Below are positions 1 through 9,039 of a stretch of 64,000 bases of DNA, in pieces. Every line of letters begins with the position of its first letter. Positions within the stretch are counted from its first letter, which is position 1. Position numbers and translations under genes: made by a program. Source of the stretch: Gammaproteobacteria bacterium. Its GTDB lineage: Bacteria; Pseudomonadota; Gammaproteobacteria; Enterobacterales; Psychrobiaceae. The DNA lies in assembly GCA_013214945.1 (NCBI GenBank), contig JABSRT010000020.1, positions 1 through 64,000 of the forward strand. Direction: 5' to 3'. The notes beneath the pieces are model-generated. The model was given only the letters and a program-made list of their open reading frames with translations, ran no database searches and was not told where the DNA came from.

Positions 1-2
1 TG

Positions 3-983
3 GCTGAAACAGATGAGTTGACTGATACTGGCGAAGAGCAAGTTGATGCCGCTGCTGCTGCAGTAGACATTGATGATATAGACGCGTTATTGGCAGAAAC
101 GGATGAATTGACTGATACAAGTGAAGAACAAATAGATGACGCAGCTGCGGTAGACATCGACGATATAGATGACTTATTAGCTCAAGCTGATGAGTTAGCC
201 GATCTACGTGACGAGCAAGCTGAAATAACACAAGCAGACGACATCGAAGATATCGATGACTTATTAGCTCAGGCTAATGAATTAGCAGATGATAACATTA
301 CCGACATTGAACAGTCGCTCAATGATACCGCTAGCTTTACTGATGAGGCTAATTTAGCACCAGCTCCTCTTGATCCTGCAACGGCAAGTGCCATTTATAA
401 TGCTGACATTATAGATCAACCCTACTTATTGACGAGAGATGAGCAAGACTCTTTAATGGAAACTGGTGCAGCACAGCATTTAGTTAACGCGCTTGACCAA
501 ATGATCGGTTCTTCAGCTACGAACACCGGTCAGATAGCAAGTAGTAGTGTTGCTGAGTTGAATCAGTTAGATGAAATTCTTGCCTCAACCTTATCGACAG
601 ACAAACCAATTGCAGTCGCAAGCGAAATAAAAGAACAGCAACTTAGTTCGCAACTTGACAAATTTGAGCAAGAAAATAGTTATATCGATATCGATAAGTT
701 ACTTGATGCTTCTGCGAGCTCAGAGAATAAGACTGAGCCATACCACAACGTAGATTTAGATATTGGTCTTGATGAATTTCCTGAGGTAATTCCTGTGGGT
801 GAGCATGTTGATGTCGATGTTGATCCCAATGATTCGTCAAAAAAACTAGACCTGGCACGAGCATATTTAGAAATTGATGACCATGACAGTGCACGAGAAA
901 TACTTGAACAAATAGAGATAATAGGTGACAAACAGCAGCAAAAAGAAGCGCGAAAATTAATGATGAAACTTGAAAAACAATAG
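3..983 (+). CDS. fimV: FimV-like polar hub protein, C-terminal part (cut by window edge)
   Basis: The reading frame is open to the left edge, so the gene starts upstream and only the last 326 codons are visible. FimV proteins are inner-membrane, peptidoglycan-binding scaffolds for polar machinery and type IV pili. What is seen is the cytoplasmic tail: a very acidic segment with about four copies of a roughly 29-residue repeat (core DIDDIDDLLAQADELAD), then a less repetitive acidic linker. It ends in a single TPR-like helix pair (LDLARAYLEIDDHDSAREIL), which is the family's conserved C-terminal domain. The internal TTG near position 18 is not a credible start because the repeat continues on both sides of it. 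In related genomes fimV lies directly upstream of truA; here three genes separate them. Assignment rests on the acidic repeats, the C-terminal domain and the neighbourhood. Confidence 0.85.
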   Translation, partial: AETDELTDTGEEQVDAAAAAVDIDDIDALLAETDELTDTSEEQIDDAAAVDIDDIDDLLAQADELADLRDEQAEITQADDIEDIDDLLAQANELADDNITDIEQSLNDTASFTDEANLAPAPLDPATASAIYNADIIDQPYLLTRDEQDSLMETGAAQHLVNALDQMIGSSATNTGQIASSSVAELNQLDEILASTLSTDKPIAVASEIKEQQLSSQLDKFEQENSYIDIDKLLDASASSENKTEPYHNVDLDIGLDEFPEVIPVGEHVDVDVDPNDSSKKLDLARAYLEIDDHDSAREILEQIEIIGDKQQQKEARKLMMKLEKQ

Positions 984-1000
984 TGAACTCTCGCCGTATA

Positions 1001-1033
1001 ATATCTCGTAGTAATTAAAATACTACGGGATAT
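1001..1033 (+). terminator. Hairpin after fimV
   Basis: A 13-bp inverted repeat with one G-T wobble (1001-1013 with 1021-1033) and a 7-nt A-rich loop starts 18 nt after the fimV stop. There is no U-tract afterwards, so it may be a 3'-end stabilising stem rather than a classical intrinsic terminator. Confidence 0.45.
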
Positions 1034-1576
1034 ATAGGCTATTACATCCCCCTCAAACACATTAAACCCAGCCATTTATAATTAAAAATATACTCCTAAT
1101 TTATTATTTTGATTGAAAGTAAACCATAAAATAAATAAAAAAATTTAATTATTTCAGCTATTAGGCTGTTATTTTGGTCACGTTTAATACTATAGTAGTT
1201 ATTAAATAACCTAAAAGGTTGATTAATGTTCAATATAAAATTGTATTAGACATTAGCAGCATATTAACCAACCGTTGCATCGTTATAATTATATTTATAG
1301 ATCTGACGGCGTTAATCAGGTTAAAGATCGCTAGCCATGGCAAATGAACTTTCCGATGTCATGGCGTCCAATACCAAATTTGTAGTCATTTAAATGTAAC
1401 AAATAGTATGCATAATTTGATAACCATTTTATAAATCACATAGCCAGAGCCCGTGTAATGAGCGGGAGATAATCTGTAACCAACATTTGTTAGGCTCTTA
1501 ACATGGAGTTAATGCTTGGCAGATGAACAAAGCAACTTTATTTAGAAAACCCTGAATAAATATTTTTCAAATGAGT

Positions 1577-1602
1577 AACAAACGACCATAAACGTCGTTG
1601 TT
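1577..1602. promoter_or_regulatory. Inverted repeat upstream of phaB-like gene
   Basis: AACGAC (1581-1586), a 7-nt spacer, then GTCGTT (1594-1599). Flanking AACA and TGTT extend the symmetry with one bulged base. It lies about 40 nt before the ATG, where a repressor site or leader hairpin would fit. No known regulator motif was recognised. Confidence 0.3.
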
Positions 1603-1638
1603 AAGGATTTACTACCAACTGGCTGGGAGGCCGATACT

Positions 1639-2385
1639 ATGATTGAGAAGAAAATTGCATTAGTCACCGGTGCTATGGGTGGAATAGGAACAGCGATCTG
1701 TCGTCGGTTAGTACAAGATGGCTACACAGTGCTAGCAACGCACCGTCCGGGTAAAGAAGATATAGCTAATAAATGGCTTGAAGATCAAGCATGCGACACC
1801 GATACGTTAAAACCATTAGCGCTCGATGTTTGTGATACGCAAGCATGTCAAACGGTCTTAAAATCTGTACTTGAAACTTATGGCCGGGTTGATGTTTTAG
1901 TTAACAATGCTGGCATCACTCGCGATGTTCCATTTAAGCGGATGAATATTGAGCAATGGAATGATGTTATTAATACCAACTTAAACAGCATGTTTAATGT
2001 AACACAGCCTTTGTTCCAACCGATGTGTGAACAAGGCAGCGGTCGGATTATTAATATCACGTCAATTAATGGTTTAAAAGGGCAATTTGGCCAGGCAAAT
2101 TACGCCGCTGCTAAAGCTGGTATGATCGGGTTTACCAAGTCGTTAGCGCTTGAGTCTGCACGCTATGGTGTTACCGCTAATACTATTGCTCCGGGTTATA
2201 CCGCGACGCCAATGGTTACGGCACTTAAAGATGAAATATTAGAATCTATCAAAGCCCAAATTCCGCTACGCCGTTTGGCTACACCTGAAGAAATTGCTAA
2301 TTCAGTTGGTTATTTGGCCAGCGATGAAGCCGGTTTTATCACCGGTGAAACACTAAACATCAACGGTGGCCAATACATGCATTAG
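1639..2385 (+). CDS. phaB: Acetoacetyl-CoA reductase-like short-chain dehydrogenase
   Basis: A 248-residue classical SDR, expected to reduce acetoacetyl-CoA to (R)-3-hydroxybutyryl-CoA with NADPH in the cytoplasm. Visible motifs are the dinucleotide-binding TGAMGGIG near residues 10-17, NNAG near 89-92, and the catalytic set Ser142, Tyr155 and Lys159 in YAAAKAG. The TGxMGGIG form is typical of PhaB rather than of FabG proteins. A good ribosome site, GGGAGG, sits 8 nt before the ATG. The next gene is a thiolase 82 nt downstream in the same direction, the usual PhaA/PhaB partnership. No polyester synthase (phaC) lies in the window, so the end product (polyhydroxybutyrate or another acyl-CoA) cannot be fixed here. 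A housekeeping FabG is the main alternative. Confidence 0.8.
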   Translation: MIEKKIALVTGAMGGIGTAICRRLVQDGYTVLATHRPGKEDIANKWLEDQACDTDTLKPLALDVCDTQACQTVLKSVLETYGRVDVLVNNAGITRDVPFKRMNIEQWNDVINTNLNSMFNVTQPLFQPMCEQGSGRIINITSINGLKGQFGQANYAAAKAGMIGFTKSLALESARYGVTANTIAPGYTATPMVTALKDEILESIKAQIPLRRLATPEEIANSVGYLASDEAGFITGETLNINGGQYMH

Positions 2386-2467
2386 CCTTAATGCTTAGGT
2401 CAACGATTTTTATCTTGGATTTTTTAAGTAATTAAATATCTATTAAAATAAATAGAAGGGTTTAGTA

Positions 2468-3676
2468 ATGAGTAAAGTATATATAGTAGCAGCAAAACGT
2501 ACCGCTATTGGAACATTCGGTGGTGCCTTGAAGTCTGTTGCTGCTCCTCAGCTAGCTGCAGAGGCAATTAAAGGTGTGTTAAGTCAGGCTAACGTTGATC
2601 CATCAGCTATTGACGAAGTTATCATGGGTAATGTAATCGCGGCTGGCCAAGGGATGGGCCCAGGACGTCAAGCGGCGATTGCCGCTGGTATTCCAGTTGA
2701 AGTACCCGCTTATACCGTCAATATGATTTGTGGTAGTGGCATGAAAGTTGTGATGGACGGTGCCGCGCATATCAAAGCTGGCGATGCTGAGCTTGTAGTA
2801 GCTTGTGGTGGCGAGAATATGTCTCGTTACCCTTATGTAGTGACTTCTGATATTCGATTTGGCAGTAAAATGGGTAATTTGGAACTTAGCGATTCGCTAA
2901 TTACCGATGGTCTAACCGATGTTTTCAATGATTACCACATGGGTATTACGGCAGAGAATGTTGCAGAAAAAATTGGAGTCAGCCGCGAAGAGCAAGATAA
3001 TTTTGCGTTGCAAAGCCAATTACGCGCTGTGAGTGCGGTTGAGTCTGGCAGATTTTCCGATGAAATCGTGCCAGTTGAAGTCACCGTCCGCCGTAAAACA
3101 AATACCTTTGAGACCGATGAGTATCCAAAAGCTGATGCGACTTCTGAAGGTTTAGCTAAAATGCGTGCGGCATTTAAAAAAGATGGCACGGTGACGGCAG
3201 CAAATGCATCAGGTTTAAATGACGGTGGTTCAGCGATTCTTTTAGCAAGTGAAGCAGCCGTTGCTAAATATGATTTAAAACCTATTGCTGAAATCTTAAG
3301 TTATGCGCAAGCAGGCATCGACCCGTCTGTGATGGGACTAGGCCCAGTACCTGCGGTAGCGAAAGCTCTTAGTAAAGCCAATTTATCATTACAAGATATT
3401 GAGTTGTTAGAATTAAATGAAGCTTTTGCCGCTCAGGCACTTGGTGTGATGAAGCAACTTTGTACTGATCATGACGAGACACTTGAAGCTTTAATTGAAC
3501 GTACTAATGTCAACGGTGGCGCCATTGCACTAGGACATCCGCTGGGTGCTTCCGGTAATCGAATTTTAGTTACCTTGCTGCATGAAATGAAAAAACGCGG
3601 TAATAAGCTTGGTCTGGCATCACTTTGTATTGGTGGTGGTATGGGCACGGCTGTTGTTGTTAAGTCACTCGATTAA
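2468..3676 (+). CDS. phaA: Acetyl-CoA C-acetyltransferase (thiolase)
   Basis: A 402-residue biosynthetic-type thiolase that condenses two acetyl-CoA to acetoacetyl-CoA, or runs the reverse thiolysis. The nucleophilic Cys88 is in ICGSGM, His357 is in ALGHPLGASG, and the acid/base Cys387 is in LCIGGGMG. All three catalytic residues are therefore present and the length is normal. The start is supported by an AGAAGGG purine run just upstream of the ATG. It follows the reductase gene on the same strand and a strong hairpin lies behind it, so the two probably form one transcription unit. phaA and atoB members cannot be told apart by sequence alone; the partner gene favours phaA. Confidence 0.85.
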   Translation: MSKVYIVAAKRTAIGTFGGALKSVAAPQLAAEAIKGVLSQANVDPSAIDEVIMGNVIAAGQGMGPGRQAAIAAGIPVEVPAYTVNMICGSGMKVVMDGAAHIKAGDAELVVACGGENMSRYPYVVTSDIRFGSKMGNLELSDSLITDGLTDVFNDYHMGITAENVAEKIGVSREEQDNFALQSQLRAVSAVESGRFSDEIVPVEVTVRRKTNTFETDEYPKADATSEGLAKMRAAFKKDGTVTAANASGLNDGGSAILLASEAAVAKYDLKPIAEILSYAQAGIDPSVMGLGPVPAVAKALSKANLSLQDIELLELNEAFAAQALGVMKQLCTDHDETLEALIERTNVNGGAIALGHPLGASGNRILVTLLHEMKKRGNKLGLASLCIGGGMGTAVVVKSLD

Positions 3677-3718
3677 CATTAAGTTATATTTGACTTATTC
3701 CAATGCGTGTTGGTAATA

Positions 3719-3747
3719 AAGAGCTCGGCTGCCTCGGCCGAGCTCTT
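3719..3747 (+). terminator. Terminator hairpin after thiolase
   Basis: A perfect 11-bp GC-rich stem (3719-3729 with 3737-3747) and 7-nt loop, 42 nt after the thiolase stop. The U-tract is short, so efficiency is uncertain, but it cleanly separates the pair from the antiporter gene. Confidence 0.65.
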
Positions 3748-3871
3748 ACTCGCAATCCAAATCAATAAACCCGGACAAATAACCTGCTATTTCTAAGATC
3801 CCTTCTTTTTTACTGTATAAAAGCTAATGATTTAGTTAACATATTTACAAATTAATTATTGATATTATTTT

Positions 3872-5446
3872 ATGGAACTTATCTTTTTCTCAACCGCTTT
3901 TGTTTGTGGTTTTATCCTACATTTATTTAAATTACCCCCGCTAATAGGTTTTCTTGCTGCTGGTTTTATTCTCAACCTTACTGGATATCAAAGCACAGCA
4001 CTGCTGGAAAGTATCGCTGGGTTAGGGGTAACATTACTGTTATTTAGTATCGGTTTGAAACTAAGAGTGAGTAACTTAACTAAAACTCATGTTTGGGCGC
4101 CTGCTAGCCTTCATCTCATTATCAGTACGGCATTATTTGGTGCCTTTATGCAATTAATGGGTTTACTAGGCTTACCGTTATTTGTCGATTTATCGCTTGA
4201 AAACTGCATGTTACTAGGTTTTGCATTTAGCTTTTCCAGTACCGTATTCGCGGTCAAAGTATTAGAACAACGTGGAGAGATGAACAGTCTACATGGTAAA
4301 GTGTCGATTGGAATATTAGTGATGCAAGATGTATTTGCCGTGATATTTTTAGCCATCAGCACCGGTAAAGTTCCCAACATCTGGGCCTTGGTGTTACTGA
4401 TAGTATTGCCCCTGATCCGTCCATTGTTTTATTGGATATTTAACCGCTCCAAGCATGGTGAATTATTACCGTTGTTTGGTTTTTTCTTTGCCTTGTTAAT
4501 TGGCTACCAGGCGTTTGAGTTTGCTGGTTTGAAAGGTGACCTTGGTGCCCTAATTATCGGGATGATATTTGCGCCGCATAATAAAGCCAAAGAATTAGCT
4601 AAGTCATTGTTAACCTTTAAAGACCTTATGCTAGTTGGCTTTTTCCTTAGCATTGGCCTCAATGCCAATTTAACCGTTGAAGCGTTATTAATCGCGTTGT
4701 TGTTGATGGCGATATTACCGATAAAAGTCCTGTTGTATTATGTGTTGACTAACATATTTAAATTACGCGCTAGAACATCCTTATTAAGTGCATTTTCATT
4801 AGCTAATTTCAGTGAATTTGGTTTAATCGTTTGCGCATTAGCGGCAACTAATTTATGGATTTCACCTGAGTGGTTAGCGGTACTTGCTATTGCCTTATCC
4901 TTGAGTTTCATGATTGCATCGCCTTTAAATACGCATGCCAATAGTTTGTATGTTAAAGCTGAACATTGGTTATTGAATTATGAAACGGCTAAGCGCTTAC
5001 CCGAGGAAATGCCGGTTAACCTCGGTGATGCCCAGATATTAATTTTTGGCATGGGACGAATTGGTACTGGTGCGTATGAAACAATTGCCCAAACCTATCC
5101 AAAATTGGTGACCGGTGTCGACATTAATCCTGAAAGCGTGATAAGGCATGCAAAGCGTGGACGTTTTGTAATTGTGGCTGACGCGACAGATCCAGATTTT
5201 TGGCAACGAATTAACCATTCCAGTGTCAAAGTTATCATGCTGGCGATGCCCAAACATGTGCAAAACCTGCTGGCGCTAGAACAGTTAAATGCCTCGGGGT
5301 TTTCCGGTCAGGTTACTGCAATTGCGAACTATCCCGACCAACAACAAGAGCTCGAACGTCTTGGCGTTCATTCAACCTACAATTTCTATCTTGAGGCAGG
5401 CACTGGGTTTGCAGAACATGTTAAAGCAGAAGTCGTCGATAATTAA
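3872..5446 (+). CDS. CPA2-family cation/proton antiporter with TrkA-N domain (Kef-like)
   Basis: A 524-residue inner-membrane protein. Residues 1-370 are almost wholly hydrophobic with about a dozen membrane segments, as in Na+/H+ exchanger-type CPA2 proteins. Residues from about 388 form a cytoplasmic RCK/TrkA-N domain opening with the nucleotide-binding loop FGMGRIGTG. There is no RCK-C domain and no KefF/KefG-like ancillary gene nearby, so it is Kef-like rather than a proven glutathione-gated KefB or KefC. The likely role is potassium or sodium efflux in exchange for protons, gated by NAD(H). No strong ribosome site precedes the ATG. It lies between the thiolase and truA and is probably transcribed alone. 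Confidence 0.8.
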   Translation: MELIFFSTAFVCGFILHLFKLPPLIGFLAAGFILNLTGYQSTALLESIAGLGVTLLLFSIGLKLRVSNLTKTHVWAPASLHLIISTALFGAFMQLMGLLGLPLFVDLSLENCMLLGFAFSFSSTVFAVKVLEQRGEMNSLHGKVSIGILVMQDVFAVIFLAISTGKVPNIWALVLLIVLPLIRPLFYWIFNRSKHGELLPLFGFFFALLIGYQAFEFAGLKGDLGALIIGMIFAPHNKAKELAKSLLTFKDLMLVGFFLSIGLNANLTVEALLIALLLMAILPIKVLLYYVLTNIFKLRARTSLLSAFSLANFSEFGLIVCALAATNLWISPEWLAVLAIALSLSFMIASPLNTHANSLYVKAEHWLLNYETAKRLPEEMPVNLGDAQILIFGMGRIGTGAYETIAQTYPKLVTGVDINPESVIRHAKRGRFVIVADATDPDFWQRINHSSVKVIMLAMPKHVQNLLALEQLNASGFSGQVTAIANYPDQQQELERLGVHSTYNFYLEAGTGFAEHVKAEVVDN

Positions 5447-5701
5447 CGTAACCCGTGATTTTGTCGACATTTAAGTAAAAGCTAAGAACGATAGCCGGCC
5501 CTTTATCGCGGCGACCTTAGTATAACAACTGCAACTTGATTAATTACGGCTATATAGTCAATGTCAGTTTGATTGCTCCGTGGCTGGTCACAAGCTAAAT
5601 TCACTATGTTACACTACGCGACTTTGTTAGCTTGGTGCCGTTTACGGCGGTAGATATCGACTAAGCATTTAACTTGTGATTATATTTTGGTACGTAAAAT
5701 T

Positions 5702-6481
5702 ATGCGGATAGCTTTAGGAATTGAATACGATGGCTCGCGCTATTACGGCTGGCAACGTCAAAGCGATGTCATCTCAGTGCAGCAGGTTTTAGAAGAAGCC
5801 TTATCAAAGGTAGCCAATGAACCGATCAGAGTCCATTGTGCCGGGCGGACCGATTGTGGCGTTCATGGCACTGGTCAAGTAGTTCATTTTGATACTACTG
5901 CGCACCGAAGAGATTCAGCCTGGACACTGGGCATTAATGCGCTGTTACCTGATTCGGTTTCAGTGCGCTGGTTCAAAAATGTTCCCGACGAATTTCATGC
6001 CCGTTTTAGTGCGACAGCAAGACGTTATCGCTATATATTGTGTAACTCACGATTGCGTCCGGCTATCTTGGCTAAAGGCTTAAGTCATTATTATCAGCCG
6101 TTGGACGAGAAATTGATGCAGCAGGGGGCTGATTTACTGATTGGTGAGCACGACTTTACTTCTTACCGAGCTAAACATTGCCAAGCGCATTCCCCCGTAA
6201 GAACAATTCACCACTTAGACATCAAACGCCAAGGTGATTTTATTATTATTGATGCTAAAGCCAATGGTTTCTTGCACCACATGGTCCGAAACATTGTCGG
6301 TTCATTAATAGAGGTGGGTAAGGGCGACCAACGTCCTGACTATATAACCGAGATTTTACTGGCCAAAGATCGGGCGGTTGCTCCAGCTACTTCTAAGCCT
6401 GGCGGTTTGTATCTGGTTGCGGTGGATTATCCCGCAGAGTTTGATTTACCGATCCCGCAAACAGGGCCACTTTTTTTGTAA
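5702..6481 (+). CDS. truA: tRNA pseudouridine(38-40) synthase TruA
   Basis: TruA converts uridines 38-40 of the tRNA anticodon stem-loop to pseudouridine. The conserved catalytic aspartate is in [16 protein letters not shown], near residue 52, and the RNA-binding [10 protein letters not shown] stretch opens the protein. I take the ATG at 5702 (259 residues, [11 protein letters not shown]...) because this matches where family members begin; an in-frame TTG at 5687 would add only five residues. No clear Shine-Dalgarno site was found for either. It heads the conserved truA-accD-folC-dedD-cvpA-purF block. Confidence 0.95.
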   Translation: MRIALGIEYDGSRYYGWQRQSDVISVQQVLEEALSKVANEPIRVHCAGRTDCGVHGTGQVVHFDTTAHRRDSAWTLGINALLPDSVSVRWFKNVPDEFHARFSATARRYRYILCNSRLRPAILAKGLSHYYQPLDEKLMQQGADLLIGEHDFTSYRAKHCQAHSPVRTIHHLDIKRQGDFIIIDAKANGFLHHMVRNIVGSLIEVGKGDQRPDYITEILLAKDRAVAPATSKPGGLYLVAVDYPAEFDLPIPQTGPLFL

Positions 6482-6494
6482 CATAAAACCAACA

Positions 6495-6557
6495 TCTTAA
6501 CGCTGTACGGGGCTCTGCCAAGGGTAAGACCAGTTTTTATTTTTAATGGCGTTAAGA
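6495..6557 (+). terminator. Long inverted repeat with T-tract after truA
   Basis: TCTTAACGC at 6495-6503 is exactly repeated in inverse at 6549-6557. Inside lies a weak bulged stem (GGCTCT with AGACC, about 6511-6531) followed by TTTTTATTTTT. The inner part could be the truA terminator; the outer repeat would enclose it. Function is inferred from shape only. Confidence 0.35.
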
Positions 6558-6727
6558 CTGTGTTTTAATGTCGCCAGCTGATCAATATTATTAATATTTT
6601 ATCATTATTAGGTCGTCTTAGGTGCATTGCTATTTTATTGAGCAATTGTTACGTTAATCACCTAAACTACTAGCTATTATGCAAGGCTGACTTTAATGAT
6701 ATTTAAGTTACTCATGGGACAAGATTT

Positions 6728-7606
6728 ATGAGCTGGATAGAAAAGATAGAAAAAATGCTGCCAACAGGCATCGCAAGTCAACGCCGTGCTAGTATTCCTG
6801 AAGGAGTATGGAGCAAATGTGGTAGTTGTGATCAGATTATATATCGTGCCGAACTCGAACGCAGTCTCGAAGTGTGTCCAAAGTGTGATCATCACATGCG
6901 GATTACGGCGCGCGCACGTTTAACGTCATTTTTAGATTATGATTCGATGACGGAATTGGCCGCTGACCTTGAGCCTAAAGATTTACTAAAATTTAAAGAT
7001 ACTAAAAAATATAAAGATCGTATTTCTGCTGCGCAAAAGTCGAGTAACGAAAAAGATGCACTGATTGCAATGTCGGGCACGCTTAAGGGCATGCCTGTTG
7101 CTGCGGTATCTTTCGAATTCGCCTTTATGGGTGGTTCAATGGCTTCGGTTGTTGGTGCCCGTTTTGTCGCTGCCGCAGAGCAATGTTTAGAGCACAACAT
7201 GCCACTTATCTGTTTCTCTACCAGTGGTGGGGCGCGGATGCAAGAAGCATTAATGTCGTTAATGCAAATGGCTAAAACGAGTGCGGTATTACACCGGATG
7301 AGCGAGCGTGGTTTACCTTATATATCTGTTTTAACGGATCCAACCATGGGTGGTGTATCGGCCAGCCTTGCGATGTTAGGCGACGTTAATATCGCAGAGC
7401 CTAAAGCACTGATTGGTTTTGCTGGCCCGCGCGTGATTGAGCAGACGGTTCGTGAAACGTTACCTGAAGGCTTCCAGCGCAGTGAGTTCTTGTTAGAAAA
7501 AGGCGCTATCGACATGATTGTTGACCGCAGAGAAATGCGTAATACCATTGCGCGTTTACTGGCTAAAATGACTCACCATGTTGCAGTTGCAGAAGAAGTT
7601 GAATAA
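6728..7606 (+). CDS. accD: Acetyl-CoA carboxylase carboxyltransferase subunit beta
   Basis: The beta subunit of the carboxyltransferase moves the carboxyl group from biotin to acetyl-CoA, giving malonyl-CoA, the first committed step of fatty acid synthesis; it pairs with AccA. The 292-residue protein has the N-terminal zinc ribbon with Cys31, Cys34, Cys50 and Cys53, then the crotonase-fold carboxyltransferase domain (SGGARMQE and MGGVSASLA segments near residues 165-215). Length is normal. folC follows after 34 nt, as in most gammaproteobacteria, so co-transcription is likely. Confidence 0.97.
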   Translation: MSWIEKIEKMLPTGIASQRRASIPEGVWSKCGSCDQIIYRAELERSLEVCPKCDHHMRITARARLTSFLDYDSMTELAADLEPKDLLKFKDTKKYKDRISAAQKSSNEKDALIAMSGTLKGMPVAAVSFEFAFMGGSMASVVGARFVAAAEQCLEHNMPLICFSTSGGARMQEALMSLMQMAKTSAVLHRMSERGLPYISVLTDPTMGGVSASLAMLGDVNIAEPKALIGFAGPRVIEQTVRETLPEGFQRSEFLLEKGAIDMIVDRREMRNTIARLLAKMTHHVAVAEEVE

Positions 7607-7640
7607 CAGCGACTAACCGCAATCAATAAAAGAAAAATAT

Positions 7641-8882
7641 ATGTCAAATTTTTCAGTTCAAAGCCAGTCATTAAATGACTGGCTTTGCTATTTAGAATCT
7701 ATCCATCCGAGCGAAATTGAACTTGGTTTGACTCGGGTTAAAAAAGTTGCCGAGCAATTGGGACTGTTAGCGCCGCGCGGTAAAATCGTGTTAGTTGCTG
7801 GTACCAATGGTAAAGGCTCAACTTGTGCTTTTTTAGAGCGAATGATCTTGGCCACGGGGGCGACTACCGGGGTCTTTAGTTCACCGCACATTATTCGTTA
7901 TAACGAACGTGTCAGAATTAACGGCTTAGAATTAGCCGATAATTATCACGTTGACGCTTTGCGGTACGTTAATCACGGACGCGATGATACCGAACTCACC
8001 TATTTTGAGTTCAATACATTAGCCGCACTTAAACTGATGAGCGATCATGACGTTGATTACTTAATTTTAGAAGTAGGGCTGGGCGGGCGGCTCGACTCGA
8101 CCAATATTGTCGATGCTGATGTCGCCGTGATAACGTCGATTGCTTTAGACCATCAAGCTTGGTTAGGTGATACCGTTGAGCAAGTTGGTTTTGAAAAGGC
8201 TGGGATCTTCAGAGAGAATCAGCTCGTTATCTGTGGTGAACCAACCCCCCCGAATAGCTTGAAAAATCATGCACAGCAACTCAATTGTCAGATTGCTTAT
8301 AAAGGGCAAGACTTTAACTTCAGTGTTGAAAATGATAGCTGGACCTGGCATAGCACCAGCAAGATTAAATCGTCATTACCTAACACTAAGTTACCAATGA
8401 CCAATGCTGCTACGGCCATCGCGGTTTTAGAGGCACTTGATTTATCGTTAAACGAGCAAGCAATGCGACAGGTCATTGCTAATACTGGTTTGCCAGGGCG
8501 ATTACAATCAATCGCCTCAAGTCCCGAAATTGTGCTTGATGTTGCGCACAATCCACAGGCGGGTGGCTACCTTGCTAATTGGCTCAAGCATCAAAATTTC
8601 ACTAAAGTCCATTGTGTGTGTGCGATGTTAGGAGACAAGGATAGTAAGTCGACCCTTAGCGTCGTTGCGCCCCAAATTGATCACTGGTATTTTGCTGATT
8701 TGGATTGTGCACGTGGTGCTAAGGCTGAACAGTTAGCTAACCATGTCGTAGCGGATACTGTCGCTGGGTGTTACTCTCGTGTTAGTGATGCGCTGGTCGA
8801 AGCAAAACAGCAGGCTAATTCAGATGACTTAATCTTGGTTTTTGGTTCGTTTTTTACGGTCGCGGAAATTTTAAGTCATTAA
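7641..8882 (+). CDS. folC: Bifunctional folylpolyglutamate/dihydrofolate synthase
   Basis: FolC adds L-glutamate to dihydropteroate to make dihydrofolate and extends folate polyglutamate tails, using ATP. The 413-residue protein has the Mur-ligase-type P-loop GTNGKGST near residue 54, the folate-synthase stretch LEVGLGGRLDSTN near 145, and a C-terminal ligase domain with LDVAHNPQA. It follows accD closely. A small hairpin lies between it and dedD. Confidence 0.96.
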   Translation: MSNFSVQSQSLNDWLCYLESIHPSEIELGLTRVKKVAEQLGLLAPRGKIVLVAGTNGKGSTCAFLERMILATGATTGVFSSPHIIRYNERVRINGLELADNYHVDALRYVNHGRDDTELTYFEFNTLAALKLMSDHDVDYLILEVGLGGRLDSTNIVDADVAVITSIALDHQAWLGDTVEQVGFEKAGIFRENQLVICGEPTPPNSLKNHAQQLNCQIAYKGQDFNFSVENDSWTWHSTSKIKSSLPNTKLPMTNAATAIAVLEALDLSLNEQAMRQVIANTGLPGRLQSIASSPEIVLDVAHNPQAGGYLANWLKHQNFTKVHCVCAMLGDKDSKSTLSVVAPQIDHWYFADLDCARGAKAEQLANHVVADTVAGCYSRVSDALVEAKQQANSDDLILVFGSFFTVAEILSH

Positions 8883-8908
8883 TTAAATTACCGTTTTCAT
8901 ATCATAGA

Positions 8909-8929
8909 TTAGCCGTCCCAGGCGGCTAA
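8909..8929 (+). terminator. Small hairpin between folC and dedD
   Basis: TTAGCCG (8909-8915) pairs with CGGCTAA (8923-8929) around a 7-nt loop, 27 nt after folC. No U-tract follows, so it may attenuate rather than end transcription into dedD. Confidence 0.35.
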
Positions 8930-9039
8930 CTCTAACGGGCAAAACTAGATTTTTTGGGTTAATTACATTATCCTATGGGATTAAATTTAGTGCTGGCCTA
9001 CCTCCTACGAATGTGCCGGCGAGTTAAAGGATTTTGACC

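Larger units (their letters stand above)
984..1638. other. 655-bp intergenic region, fimV to phaB-like gene
   Basis: AT-rich DNA without a credible gene on either strand. It holds the hairpin after fimV, a few short hairpins (for example AACCT/AGGTT near 1211) and an inverted repeat just before the next gene. No tRNA fold was recognised. It probably contains the promoter of the reductase/thiolase pair, but no strong -35/-10 pair could be picked out. Confidence 0.5.
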
